In this document: positions 1 through 5,030 of the stretch, in pieces | How positions within the stretch are numbered: the first letter of the stretch is position 1 | Layout of the letters: each line of letters opens with the position of its first letter | Source of the DNA: Sulfurimonas sp. | GTDB lineage: Bacteria > Campylobacterota > Campylobacteria > Campylobacterales > Sulfurimonadaceae | Length of the DNA stretch: 5,494 nucleotides | Assembly (NCBI GenBank): GCA_022712775.1 | Contig: JAFLJZ010000121.1 | Coordinates: 1-5,494, forward strand | Direction of reading: 5' to 3' | The notes under the pieces: model-generated | Told to the model about the DNA's origin: nothing | Databases searched by the model: none | The model's input: the letters and a program-made list of their open reading frames with translations, nothing else | Position numbers and translations under genes: made by a program

Positions 1-466
1 ACATGATAATATTTTTACAGATAAAGGTTTAGCTTTTATAGATGATGAACAAGCTAAAAAATTAAATAATGTAACAGTAAAAAAAGATGATATTTTATTT
101 AATATAACAGGGGCTTCTATAGCTAGATGCTGTATAGTTGATGATAAATATTTACCCGCTAGAGTTAATCAACATGTATCAATAATTCGTACGAACGAGA
201 AAGCACTTTGTAAATATGTACAAATGATTCTAATAAGTTATCAATACAAAGATAAACTATTAGAGATTGGTGATGGCGGTACTTCAAGAGAAGCAATAAC
301 AAAGCTACAACTAGAAGAGTTTAAAATTCCTCTTCCTGCAATAGAAGAACAAAAAGAGATAGTAAAAAAAATAGAATCTATTGAAAAAAAGATACAAAAA
401 AAAGAACAAAAATTAGCTACGATTCCTCAACAAAAAGAAAACATACTGGATAAATATTTAAGATGA
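1..466 (+). CDS. Restriction-modification DNA specificity subunit, C-terminal part (HsdS-like, 5' truncated by window edge)
   Basis: The frame is open from base 2 to TGA at 464-466, giving about 154 residues; the ATG at 224 is internal, not a start. HsdS-type target-recognition domains choose the DNA sequence that the methylase and nuclease subunits act on. The visible part reads like the second half of such a domain: an ILFNITGASIARC segment followed by PARVNQHVSII, then the typical GTSREAIT and IPLPAIEEQKEIVKKI motifs, then a Lys/Glu/Gln-rich helix (roughly the last 45 residues) that should form the coiled coil spacing the recognition domains. The ending ILDKYLR also occurs in single-chain type IIG or BcgI-like enzymes, so a fused methylase-specificity protein is possible; the missing 5' part decides this. 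The stretch is visibly more A-rich than tsaD, with long lysine A-runs, as expected of an acquired restriction locus. Its stop overlaps the next ORF by 4 bp (ATGA). Family confident, subtype not. Confidence 0.85.
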   Translation, partial: HDNIFTDKGLAFIDDEQAKKLNNVTVKKDDILFNITGASIARCCIVDDKYLPARVNQHVSIIRTNEKALCKYVQMILISYQYKDKLLEIGDGGTSREAITKLQLEEFKIPLPAIEEQKEIVKKIESIEKKIQKKEQKLATIPQQKENILDKYLR

Positions 467-594
467 ACGAAAACATAGAAAAAGCAAGTTCTAGTGCTGA
501 TTTATATATATGGGGAATTAGCTTTGGTTTACTTATTATTATAGCAATTGGTTTAGCTATATGGGATAAAAAAAGCAGGGAAAACGAAGAATGA
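463..594 (+). CDS. Small single-pass membrane protein, 43 aa, unknown function
   Basis: The ATG at 463 lies in the ATGA that ends the specificity gene, and the TGA at 592-594 lies in the ATGA that starts tsaD. The product has a short polar N-terminus ([17 protein letters not shown]), one hydrophobic helix at about residues 16-34 (rich in I, L, G and A, bounded by Trp17 and Trp34), and a charged tail (DKKSRENEE). By the positive-inside rule the K/R-bearing C-terminal tail is the likelier cytoplasmic side, but the charges are mixed. There is no Cys or lipobox. It resembles the small helper proteins of membrane complexes (for example CcoQ-like peptides) only in general build; I do not recognise the family. 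Support for a real gene is the exact 4-bp overlap at both ends and the gene-like membrane/polar pattern. There is no good Shine-Dalgarno, so translation probably depends on reinitiation from the upstream gene. It could still be a chance ORF filling a 124-bp gap. Confidence 0.6.
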   Translation: MNENIEKASSSADLYIWGISFGLLIIIAIGLAIWDKKSRENEE

Positions 595-1574
595 TTTTAG
601 CTATTGAGAGTTCTTGTGATGATTCTGCTATCTCTATTACAGAAATTGCTACAAATAAACTTCTTTTTCATAAAAAAATATCTCAAGAGTTAGAACATTC
701 TGTGTACGGAGGAGTTGTTCCTGAACTCGCTGCAAGACTTCATGCAGAAGCACTTCCTAAGATTCTAGAAGAATGTGAACCTTATTTTAAAGACTTAAAG
801 GCTGTAGCGGTTACTTCAACTCCTGGTCTTGCAGTAACCCTAGTTGAGGGCGTAACGATGGCTAAAGCGATAGCTGTAGCTCTTGATATTCCTCTAATCG
901 GAGTGAATCATCTTGTGGGACATATTTATTCTCTTTTTATAGAAAAAGAAGAGATTTTTCCTTTAACTGTTCTTCTTGTATCTGGTGGACATACGCAAGT
1001 TATGGAAGTAAAATCTTTGACGCAAATAGAGACAGTTGCGAAAAGTATGGATGATAGTTTTGGTGAGAGTTTTGATAAGGTTGCGAAGATGATGGGACTA
1101 GGTTATCCTGGTGGTCCAGTTATTCAAGCGTTAGCTAAAGATGGAGATAGACTTAAGCATCCCTTTACGATTCCTCTTTCTCAGTCTCCTTTGATTGCCT
1201 TTTCCTACTCAGGACTTAAAAATGCAGTTCGTTTAGCTGTTTTAGATGCAGGCGAAGATAAGACTAAATATAAAGACATAGCAGCTTCATTTGAGCATAT
1301 TGCTACAGCACATTTAACACAAAAGCTAAAGAAATATTTTAAAACCGTTAAACCAAAAACTTTTGCTATTGTTGGTGGAGCAAGTGCCAATATTTATCTA
1401 CGAGGAAAAATCGAAGAACTTCTTCGTCCTCATAAGGCAGAGTTACTTTTGAGTGAATTGAAATACTGTTCAGATAATGCTGCAATGATAGGGCGTGTAG
1501 CTGTAGAAATGTATAAAAAAGAGATGTTTACTTCACTAGAAGAACTAGATATTGCTCCTCGAAGTATTTTATAA
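591..1574 (+). CDS. tsaD: tRNA N6-adenosine threonylcarbamoyltransferase TsaD (Gcp/YgjD/Kae1 family)
   Basis: TsaD transfers the threonylcarbamoyl group from threonylcarbamoyl-AMP to A37 of tRNAs that read ANN codons (t6A), working in the cytoplasm with TsaB and TsaE. It is nearly universal and usually essential. The 327-residue protein is near the family length (about 335-340) and has the expected order of ASKHA-fold motifs: [12 protein letters not shown] at 1-12, [11 protein letters not shown] at 39-49, metal-binding His107 and His111 in NHLVGH, VSGGHTQ at 130-136, [11 protein letters not shown] ending at 166, YPGGP at 172-176, FSYSGLKN at 204-211, IVGGASAN at 260-267 and CSDNAAMIG at 293-301, where Asp295 is the expected third metal ligand. 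All look intact. The start ATG overlaps the small ORF's stop (ATGA); an AGGG at 577-580 is a modest Shine-Dalgarno. No convincing terminator follows the TAA. It appears to be transcribed from the restriction-gene side; I see no promoter of its own in the 124 bp between the genes. Confidence 0.97.
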   Translation: MILAIESSCDDSAISITEIATNKLLFHKKISQELEHSVYGGVVPELAARLHAEALPKILEECEPYFKDLKAVAVTSTPGLAVTLVEGVTMAKAIAVALDIPLIGVNHLVGHIYSLFIEKEEIFPLTVLLVSGGHTQVMEVKSLTQIETVAKSMDDSFGESFDKVAKMMGLGYPGGPVIQALAKDGDRLKHPFTIPLSQSPLIAFSYSGLKNAVRLAVLDAGEDKTKYKDIAASFEHIATAHLTQKLKKYFKTVKPKTFAIVGGASANIYLRGKIEELLRPHKAELLLSELKYCSDNAAMIGRVAVEMYKKEMFTSLEELDIAPRSIL

Positions 1575-1706
1575 AAATATACATAAAATAAGCACTACTA
1601 CTTAAGCATAACTTACTTGCATACAACTGTCTCTTAAATAAGAATAAATTTATTGAATTTAATTATAATTCCACAAATTATATAAATATAACACAAGGAG
1701 CCTGGT
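1575..1706 (+). promoter_or_regulatory. tsaD-tpx intergenic region with candidate tpx promoter (-10 TATAAT at 1664-1669)
   Basis: A perfect TATAAT stands at 1664-1669, 37 bp before the tpx start. The -35 position 17 bp upstream (1641-1646, AGAATA) has no consensus, which is usual in Campylobacterota, where sigma-70 promoters rely on the -10 and AT-rich upstream DNA. Two perfect palindromes bracket this area: AATAAATTTATT at 1643-1654, over the -35 position, and AATTATAATT at 1661-1670, over the -10. They could be operator half-sites for an oxidative-stress repressor, but AT-rich DNA makes such palindromes by chance. The first part (1575-1640) shows no strong hairpin followed by a T-run, so no clear tsaD terminator is present. 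Confidence 0.55.
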
Positions 1707-2210
1707 ATGGCAACAACAAAATTTAAGGGTACAGACGTAGAACTAATAGGAAATGAAGTAAATGTTGGAGACAAAGCACCAGCAGTAACGGTTGTAAATT
1801 CAGCTGGTTTAGGTGATGTAGTAGTTGGTGGAGCTACTGGTAAAAAACAACTTCTTATTGTTGTTCCTTCTTTAGATACAGGCGTATGTGCTACTGAAAC
1901 TCGTAACTTTAATGCTAAGGTTGCTGGTCTTGATGGTGTTGATGTAACTTTAGTTTCTTTAGATTTACCATTTGCATCAGGACGTTTTTGTTCAGCTGAA
2001 GGAATTGATAAGTTAACTGTTACTTCTGATTTCAGAAATAAAGACTTCGCAAACGCTTATGGTGTTTTACTTGGTGGTTCTGTTCTTGCAGGTGTTACTT
2101 GTAGAGCAATCTTTGCTGTTGATGCTTCTGGTATTGTTACATACAAAGAAATTTGTCCAGAAATTACTGAAGAGCCTAACTACGACGCTGCGATTGCTGC
2201 TGTTAAGTAA
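1707..2210 (+). CDS. tpx: Thiol peroxidase Tpx (atypical 2-Cys peroxiredoxin)
   Basis: Tpx reduces hydrogen peroxide and organic hydroperoxides, with electrons normally from thioredoxin. The E. coli enzyme is reported as periplasmic, but this 167-residue protein has no signal peptide and is probably cytoplasmic. Key residues fall at the E. coli positions: the PSLDTGVCATE motif with Thr58 and peroxidatic Cys61, resolving Cys95 in SGRFCSAEG, and Arg133 in TCRAIF. The N-terminal KFKGTDVELIG and C-terminal EITEEPNYDAA segments are also typical. Length is normal. AAGGAG at 1695-1700, 6 nt before the ATG, is a strong Shine-Dalgarno, in keeping with an abundant protein. Two extra cysteines, Cys132 and Cys150, sit where other family members, as I recall them, have non-Cys residues. 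The gene appears monocistronic, with its own promoter and a hairpin terminator after it. It converges on murB. Confidence 0.97.
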   Translation: MATTKFKGTDVELIGNEVNVGDKAPAVTVVNSAGLGDVVVGGATGKKQLLIVVPSLDTGVCATETRNFNAKVAGLDGVDVTLVSLDLPFASGRFCSAEGIDKLTVTSDFRNKDFANAYGVLLGGSVLAGVTCRAIFAVDASGIVTYKEICPEITEEPNYDAAIAAVK

Positions 2211-2266
2211 CTAAATTACAATACAGCGAGGCACTAAATGCCGAGTCGTATAAGTAACTAAATTAC
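2204..2266. repeat. 16-bp direct repeat flanking a 31-bp imperfect palindrome
   Basis: TAAGTAACTAAATTAC occurs exactly at 2204-2219 and again at 2251-2266; the first copy includes the tpx stop codon. The 31 bp between them (2220-2250) hold an imperfect inverted repeat: arms 2221-2233 and 2239-2251 around the loop CTAAA, pairing at 9 of 13 positions (ATAC, a single C, and GGCA against their complements). The layout resembles either a tandem slip duplication or the insertion of a small palindromic element with a duplicated flank. The origin is an inference; the repeat itself is read directly from the sequence. Confidence 0.75.
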
Positions 2267-3095
2267 TTTTTATGAGTGGCGACTTGTCACTCATAAATCT
2301 TTTATCCAAAACAATTATCTCGCACTCTAACCAAATAGCAAATTCTTTATAAACTTTTTTCTGACACGCTTGTATAAGTTGTATCGCCTCATCGAAAGTT
2401 CCATTTCCATGATTCACCAAGAAGTTTGCATGTACTGTACTAAACTCCATCCCGCCAACTCTCACACCTTTAAGCCCTACAGCCTCTATAAGTCTTCCTG
2501 CATAATCACCCTCAGGATTTTTAAAACAGCTCCCAGCACTTGGAGTTGAGGGTTGATTTGAACGCATCTTTTTAAACATGTCTACTTTATTAGTATCAAA
2601 ACCTGTTTCTAATTCAAATGTTACCTCTAGTATGGGTGAGTTAATATCTGTAAAACGGTATCCATAATTTATATCTTCTTTTTCTAAAGTTCCTGCACAA
2701 GTTTTTAGCGAGATAAGATGATTGAAAATTTCATACTCTTTAAGTCCAGCATTCATATAAACTAGACCACCTAATGTTCCAGGTAAGTGTGAAACTAATT
2801 CAAGGTTAGCGATATTATTTTTTTTACAAAATGAAGCGATTTTACCAGAGGGAGTTGCTCCGCCGATAATAAGCGTATTATTTTGGATTTTAATAAAGTC
2901 GTATTTCTTACTTAGAATCATAAGTGGAGGAGGCTCGGTACCTATAAGGGTATTGTTGCATGAGCCTAAAAGATAATAACTGTCGTTGAAATCTGAGGGA
3001 GATTCCAGAAGTGCTACTTCTATCTCTTGACCAATTTTAAGAGAAGAATATTTAGAAAAGTTTATTTTTTTTGTTCGCAAGAGGATATTACTCAA
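2211..3095 (-). CDS. murB: UDP-N-acetylenolpyruvoylglucosamine reductase MurB, with C-terminal run-on
   Basis: MurB uses FAD and NADPH to reduce UDP-GlcNAc-enolpyruvate to UDP-MurNAc, the second committed step of peptidoglycan precursor synthesis in the cytoplasm. FAD-binding features are GSCNNTLI at 44-51 and PGTLGGLVYMNAG at 105-117. Catalytic candidates are Arg147 (YGYRF), Ser189 (AGSCFKNP) and Glu259 (LECEI, matching LEPEV with E325 in E. coli). The short form without the extra E. coli loop resembles Campylobacter MurB. The core should end near residue 264-267; about 27 further residues (268-294) come from DNA that includes the tpx terminator and repeat, so the true end is doubtful. The start is also uncertain: the frame opens with TTG at 3095, overlapping fliQ by 8 bp; TTG at 3080 is an alternative and fits the usual N-terminus about equally well. 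No good Shine-Dalgarno is visible for either, so coupling to fliQ is likely. The next in-frame ATG (residue 59) is too far in. Confidence 0.93.
   Translation of the reverse strand: MSNILLRTKKINFSKYSSLKIGQEIEVALLESPSDFNDSYYLLGSCNNTLIGTEPPPLMILSKKYDFIKIQNNTLIIGGATPSGKIASFCKKNNIANLELVSHLPGTLGGLVYMNAGLKEYEIFNHLISLKTCAGTLEKEDINYGYRFTDINSPILEVTFELETGFDTNKVDMFKKMRSNQPSTPSAGSCFKNPEGDYAGRLIEAVGLKGVRVGGMEFSTVHANFLVNHGNGTFDEAIQLIQACQKKVYKEFAIWLECEIIVLDKRFMSDKSPLIKSNLVTYTTRHLVPRCIVI
2269..2303 (+). terminator. Rho-independent terminator of tpx
   Basis: A perfect 10-bp stem pairs 2269-2278 (TTTATGAGTG) with 2288-2297 (CACTCATAAA) around a 9-nt loop, in which a further G-T and C-G pair can form. It is followed directly by TCTTTT at 2298-2303. 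This gives a usable stem plus U-tract on the + strand, 58 nt after the tpx stop. On the - strand the bases after the stem are A-rich (AAAGTAATT), so it is a poor canonical terminator for murB, though the hairpin could still slow or protect the murB transcript. Confidence 0.75.
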
Positions 3096-3354
3096 TAAAA
3101 TCTGGAATCATATTAAAAATATTGGTAGTAAAATCTATCATAGAGTTAAGCATCCAAGGCATTGTTAAAACGATAACAAGTACAACACCTAGAATCTTAG
3201 GAATAAAAGAAAGTGTCATTTCATTGATTTGTGTAGTTGCTTGAAAGATAGAAACAGCAAGCCCTATAAACATACCGGTTAGAAGTCCGGGAAGTGCGAG
3301 AAGTAAGGCCATTTTAAAAGTTTCAACACCAAGTGCAATGAGTTTCGCTTCCAT
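3088..3354 (-). CDS. fliQ: Flagellar export apparatus protein FliQ
   Basis: FliQ is a small inner-membrane subunit of the flagellar type III export gate, assembling with FliP and FliR (FliP5Q4R1 in Salmonella). The 88-residue length is exactly family-like. There are two hydrophobic helices, about residues 15-37 and 54-76, joined by the diagnostic FQATTQINEMTLSFIPK segment at 37-53. The short N-terminus (MEAKLIALGVETF) is typical. An ACGGAT about 6-10 nt before the ATG can serve as Shine-Dalgarno. It begins 3 bp after mqnD ends and overlaps murB by 8 bp, so it is read as part of a housekeeping operon rather than a flagellar one. I recall the fliQ-murB pair as conserved in Campylobacter and Helicobacter. 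No sigma-28 or sigma-54 promoter is evident just upstream, since that DNA is mqnD coding sequence. Nothing looks damaged. Confidence 0.96.
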   Translation of the reverse strand: MEAKLIALGVETFKMALLLALPGLLTGMFIGLAVSIFQATTQINEMTLSFIPKILGVVLVIVLTMPWMLNSMIDFTTNIFNMIPDFIE

Positions 3355-3357
3355 AAT

Positions 3358-4221
3358 TTATCCGTTTCTGAGTTGTGTATATTCGCTTGGAATTAGATAG
3401 TCTTGGATTTTTACAGGCATATCATAAAATCCATGCTTATATCCGATTTCAAAAAGTTTATCTATTGCTTTATATTGTATCTCACTTAAGGTAATAGAAT
3501 CATCATTTGCATAAAGTTCGAGGTATGTATCTAATGTTGAAGCATCTATTCGTACTAAATCACGTTCAATTAACATTTTAGATAATCTGTCTTTATGGTC
3601 CCTGGCTACCTGAACTGCCTTTGTAAGTGTAGTTTCATATTTGATAGCTGTAGTTAAGGGGAGTGAGCGACGAATTGCCATACCACCAAGAGGAAGAGGG
3701 AGGTCTTTTCCTGCTAATTCTTGCCAAATATCCCACATCTCTATCTCGACTTCAAGAGCAGAATCGTAGGTTAAAATAGATTCATGGATGAGCACACCAG
3801 CATGAACAACGCCATCTAAAACGGCTTGCTCAATTTCGAGAAAATTCATATATGTAATTCTAGCTTGGGGGTATTTAATACGAAAGAGCATAGCATTTGT
3901 AGTATGCTCACCACTAAGAGCAACTTTAAAGTTTCTCTTTAGTTTTTCACCTTTTTTTTTGATGACTTTTGGACCATAACCCTCTCCAAAACTTACAGCT
4001 GTACGGAGAAGAGCATAGTCTTCTTTTATATGTGGGTACAGAGCAAAGCTAATAGCTACAATATCGTAGATACCGTTAAGTGCATCAACATTTAAGGTCT
4101 GAATATCTTTAGCGATGTTGTCAAAAGCAACACCATCCATTCCTACCCATCCAAACTTAATGGCATAGTACATAAAAATATCATCAGCATCTGGGGAATG
4201 GGCTATAAGAGTTTTTTTCAC
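3358..4221 (-). CDS. mqnD: 1,4-dihydroxy-6-naphthoate synthase MqnD (futalosine menaquinone pathway)
   Basis: MqnD converts cyclic dehypoxanthine futalosine to 1,4-dihydroxy-6-naphthoate, a late step in the futalosine route to menaquinone that Campylobacterota use instead of the classical Men pathway. The 287-residue protein has the periplasmic-binding-protein-like fold expected of the MqnA/MqnD family. Features that favour MqnD over MqnA are HSPDADDIFMYYA at 8-20, AISFALYPHI at 56-65, GEHTTNAMLF at 104-113, the LIHESILTY block with His146 (close to the proposed catalytic His145 of the Thermus enzyme), and LPLPLGGMAIRR at 174-185. The start is GTG at 4221, directly following the TAA of the SYLF gene (TAAGTG). 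There is no separate Shine-Dalgarno of note, so translation is probably coupled. FliQ begins 3 bp after its stop. It is a cytosolic enzyme with no signal peptide. Confidence 0.93.
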   Translation of the reverse strand: MKKTLIAHSPDADDIFMYYAIKFGWVGMDGVAFDNIAKDIQTLNVDALNGIYDIVAISFALYPHIKEDYALLRTAVSFGEGYGPKVIKKKGEKLKRNFKVALSGEHTTNAMLFRIKYPQARITYMNFLEIEQAVLDGVVHAGVLIHESILTYDSALEVEIEMWDIWQELAGKDLPLPLGGMAIRRSLPLTTAIKYETTLTKAVQVARDHKDRLSKMLIERDLVRIDASTLDTYLELYANDDSITLSEIQYKAIDKLFEIGYKHGFYDMPVKIQDYLIPSEYTQLRNG

Positions 4222-4788
4222 TTAGTTAAGGTCTTTTGCTTTAAAGTATTTTGTACCTTGTATAGTGATTTGCATTGCAAGACCACTTTGGGTGAGTTTA
4301 TAAATTTTGACACCATCTTCAACTGTAATAGCCTCAGTTACTGCATCACCTCTGTCTTTATTTTTCATTGCTGCATCTGCTTGTGCATGTGCTTCCCAAC
4401 CATTGGAAACAAAGTTGTCATATACTTTTTTATTTTCAAACAAGAAGATGATTCTAAAGTCTTTTATACCAAGTCCCATACCCATACCTGCAGAAGCCAT
4501 ATTCATATATGTAACCTTAGAATCTCCATTTTTACGTGCTATTCCTATACCGCCTTCAGCAGAAAATATCATCATATTAAGAGCAACACTTTTAAATGTA
4601 GCATAACCATACGATGATTTTACCTCATTTCTTGTTTTTGGGTCATCTGCATATAGAAGTTCTAAAATTTCTTTAGAGTCTTTAATCCTTTCATTTCTTC
4701 TGTCATCATCGTTTCCTCTTCCATACCATGACCCAGAAAACATTAACATAGCTAACATTAGTGCCAATGCAACTTTAAATTTTTTCAT
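4222..4788 (-). CDS. Exported SYLF-domain (YSC84/DUF500-type) lipid-binding protein
   Basis: The protein of 188 residues starts with a signal peptide: MKKFK, then a hydrophobic core at about 6-17 (VALALMLAMLMF), with a likely cut after Ser18-Gly19-Ser20. There is no lipobox Cys, so it should be a soluble periplasmic or envelope-associated protein. After a charged linker (RGNDDDRRNER) comes a SYLF-like domain: ILELLYADDP, SSYGYATFKSV, the Gly-rich FSAEGGIGIARKNG and GMGMGLGIKDFRIIFLFEN segments, VYDNFVSNGWEAHAQADAAMK, and a C-terminal beta region VKIYKLTQSGLAMQITIQGTKYFKA. SYLF proteins bind phosphoinositides in eukaryotes; the bacterial role is largely unknown, so a function in envelope lipids is an inference. 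The start at 4788 is chosen over an upstream in-frame GTG at 4845 because it has AAGGGG 5 nt upstream and begins the signal peptide. It is the first gene of the operon with mqnD, fliQ and murB. Confidence 0.85.
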   Translation of the reverse strand: MKKFKVALALMLAMLMFSGSWYGRGNDDDRRNERIKDSKEILELLYADDPKTRNEVKSSYGYATFKSVALNMMIFSAEGGIGIARKNGDSKVTYMNMASAGMGMGLGIKDFRIIFLFENKKVYDNFVSNGWEAHAQADAAMKNKDRGDAVTEAITVEDGVKIYKLTQSGLAMQITIQGTKYFKAKDLN

Positions 4789-4793
4789 ACACA

Positions 4794-4799
4794 CCCCTT
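4794..4799 (-). promoter_or_regulatory. Shine-Dalgarno of the SYLF gene, adjoining an inverted repeat
   Basis: On the - strand, AAGGGG is followed by TGTGT and then ATG at 4788. The A at 4800 just upstream is already the end of the 19-bp inverted repeat, so a hairpin in the mRNA would stack directly against the ribosome-binding site. This site decides the start at 4788. Confidence 0.7.
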
Positions 4800-4848
4800 T
4801 AAGTGCCTGACTATAATAGATATGACATTTATTATAGTCAGGCACTTA
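4800..4848. repeat. Perfect 19-bp inverted repeat with 11-nt loop upstream of the SYLF gene
   Basis: Arm 4800-4818 (TAAGTGCCTGACTATAATA) is the exact reverse complement of 4830-4848; the loop is GATATGACATT at 4819-4829. All 19 pairs match. Each arm carries a TATAAT, so a -10-like hexamer is present on both strands (4812-4817 on +, 4836-4831 on -). It lies 11 bp before the SYLF start codon, between divergent genes, so it is not a normal terminator. Options are a 5'-UTR hairpin that controls or protects the operon mRNA, a repressor operator, or a mobile REP-like palindrome. The sequence alone cannot choose between them. Confidence 0.9.
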
Positions 4849-4849
4849 T

Positions 4850-4875
4850 AATAAAATGGATTATAACATTTTATT
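4850..4875. repeat. Second inverted repeat, 9-bp arms, next to the 19-bp one
   Basis: AATAAAATG at 4850-4858 is the reverse complement of CATTTTATT at 4867-4875, with the 8-nt spacer GATTATAA. The spacer holds a - strand TATAAT (4865-4860). If that is the operon's -10, transcription would begin near 4853, just ahead of the 19-bp hairpin. The arms are AT-rich, so chance is possible. Confidence 0.45.
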
Positions 4876-4946
4876 CTAATAAATAATTACTTATGCTAAG
4901 CATTATAAAGTACTTTTAGGAAAATAAAGATAAAATTCAAAGAAAT

Positions 4947-4971
4947 AAAATATGTCAATTTGTCATATTTT
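4947..4971. repeat. Inverted repeat upstream of the recA promoter
   Basis: AAAATATG at 4947-4954 is the reverse complement of CATATTTT at 4964-4971 around a 9-nt spacer. TGTCA also occurs twice directly, at 4953-4957 and 4961-4965. The repeat sits just upstream of the -35 position of the likely recA promoter, so it could be a regulator site. Campylobacterota generally lack LexA, so no SOS box is expected, and I see none. Low certainty given the AT content. Confidence 0.35.
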
Positions 4972-4994
4972 TTATAGCTAGACAGAAATTGACC

Positions 4995-5000
4995 TATAAT
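4995..5000 (+). promoter_or_regulatory. Candidate recA -10 element (TATAAT)
   Basis: A perfect TATAAT 30 bp before the recA start gives a short leader of roughly 24 nt. The position 17 bp upstream (4972-4977, TTATAG) is only a weak -35 within a T-rich stretch, in the style of Campylobacterota promoters. Confidence 0.6.
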
Positions 5001-5030
5001 TACTCAAAATTTAAAATAAGTGAGCCCAAG

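Noticed and set aside
224..466. A separate 80-residue ORF starting at ATG 224
   Set aside because: The same frame is open all the way to base 2 and the upstream residues belong to the specificity domain, so this is the internal part of a longer gene.
1205..1390. 61-residue - strand ORF
   Set aside because: It lies wholly antisense within the conserved region of tsaD and has no ribosome-binding site or recognisable features.
1575..1640. Terminator for tsaD
   Set aside because: Only 4-bp stems (for example TAAG-CATAA-CTTA) without a T-run are present.
1654..1668. PerR-box-like match upstream of tpx
   Set aside because: Against the TTATAAT-N-ATTATAA consensus only the right half matches well; the left half matches 3 of 7, which AT-rich DNA easily gives.
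4198..4617. 139-residue and 99-residue + strand ORFs (4198-4617 and 4307-4606)
   Set aside because: Both are antisense to the SYLF gene; the Cys/His/Ser-rich or low-complexity composition is that of a shadow frame.
4812..4817. + strand TATAAT in the left arm of the 19-bp repeat as a recA promoter
   Set aside because: It is over 200 bp from recA, has no -35, and its presence follows automatically from the symmetry of the repeat; the TATAAT at 4995 is better placed.
4789..4845. Upstream in-frame GTG start (4845) extending the SYLF protein by 19 residues
   Set aside because: The extension is encoded by the inverted repeat, has no Shine-Dalgarno, and would bury the signal peptide inside the protein.
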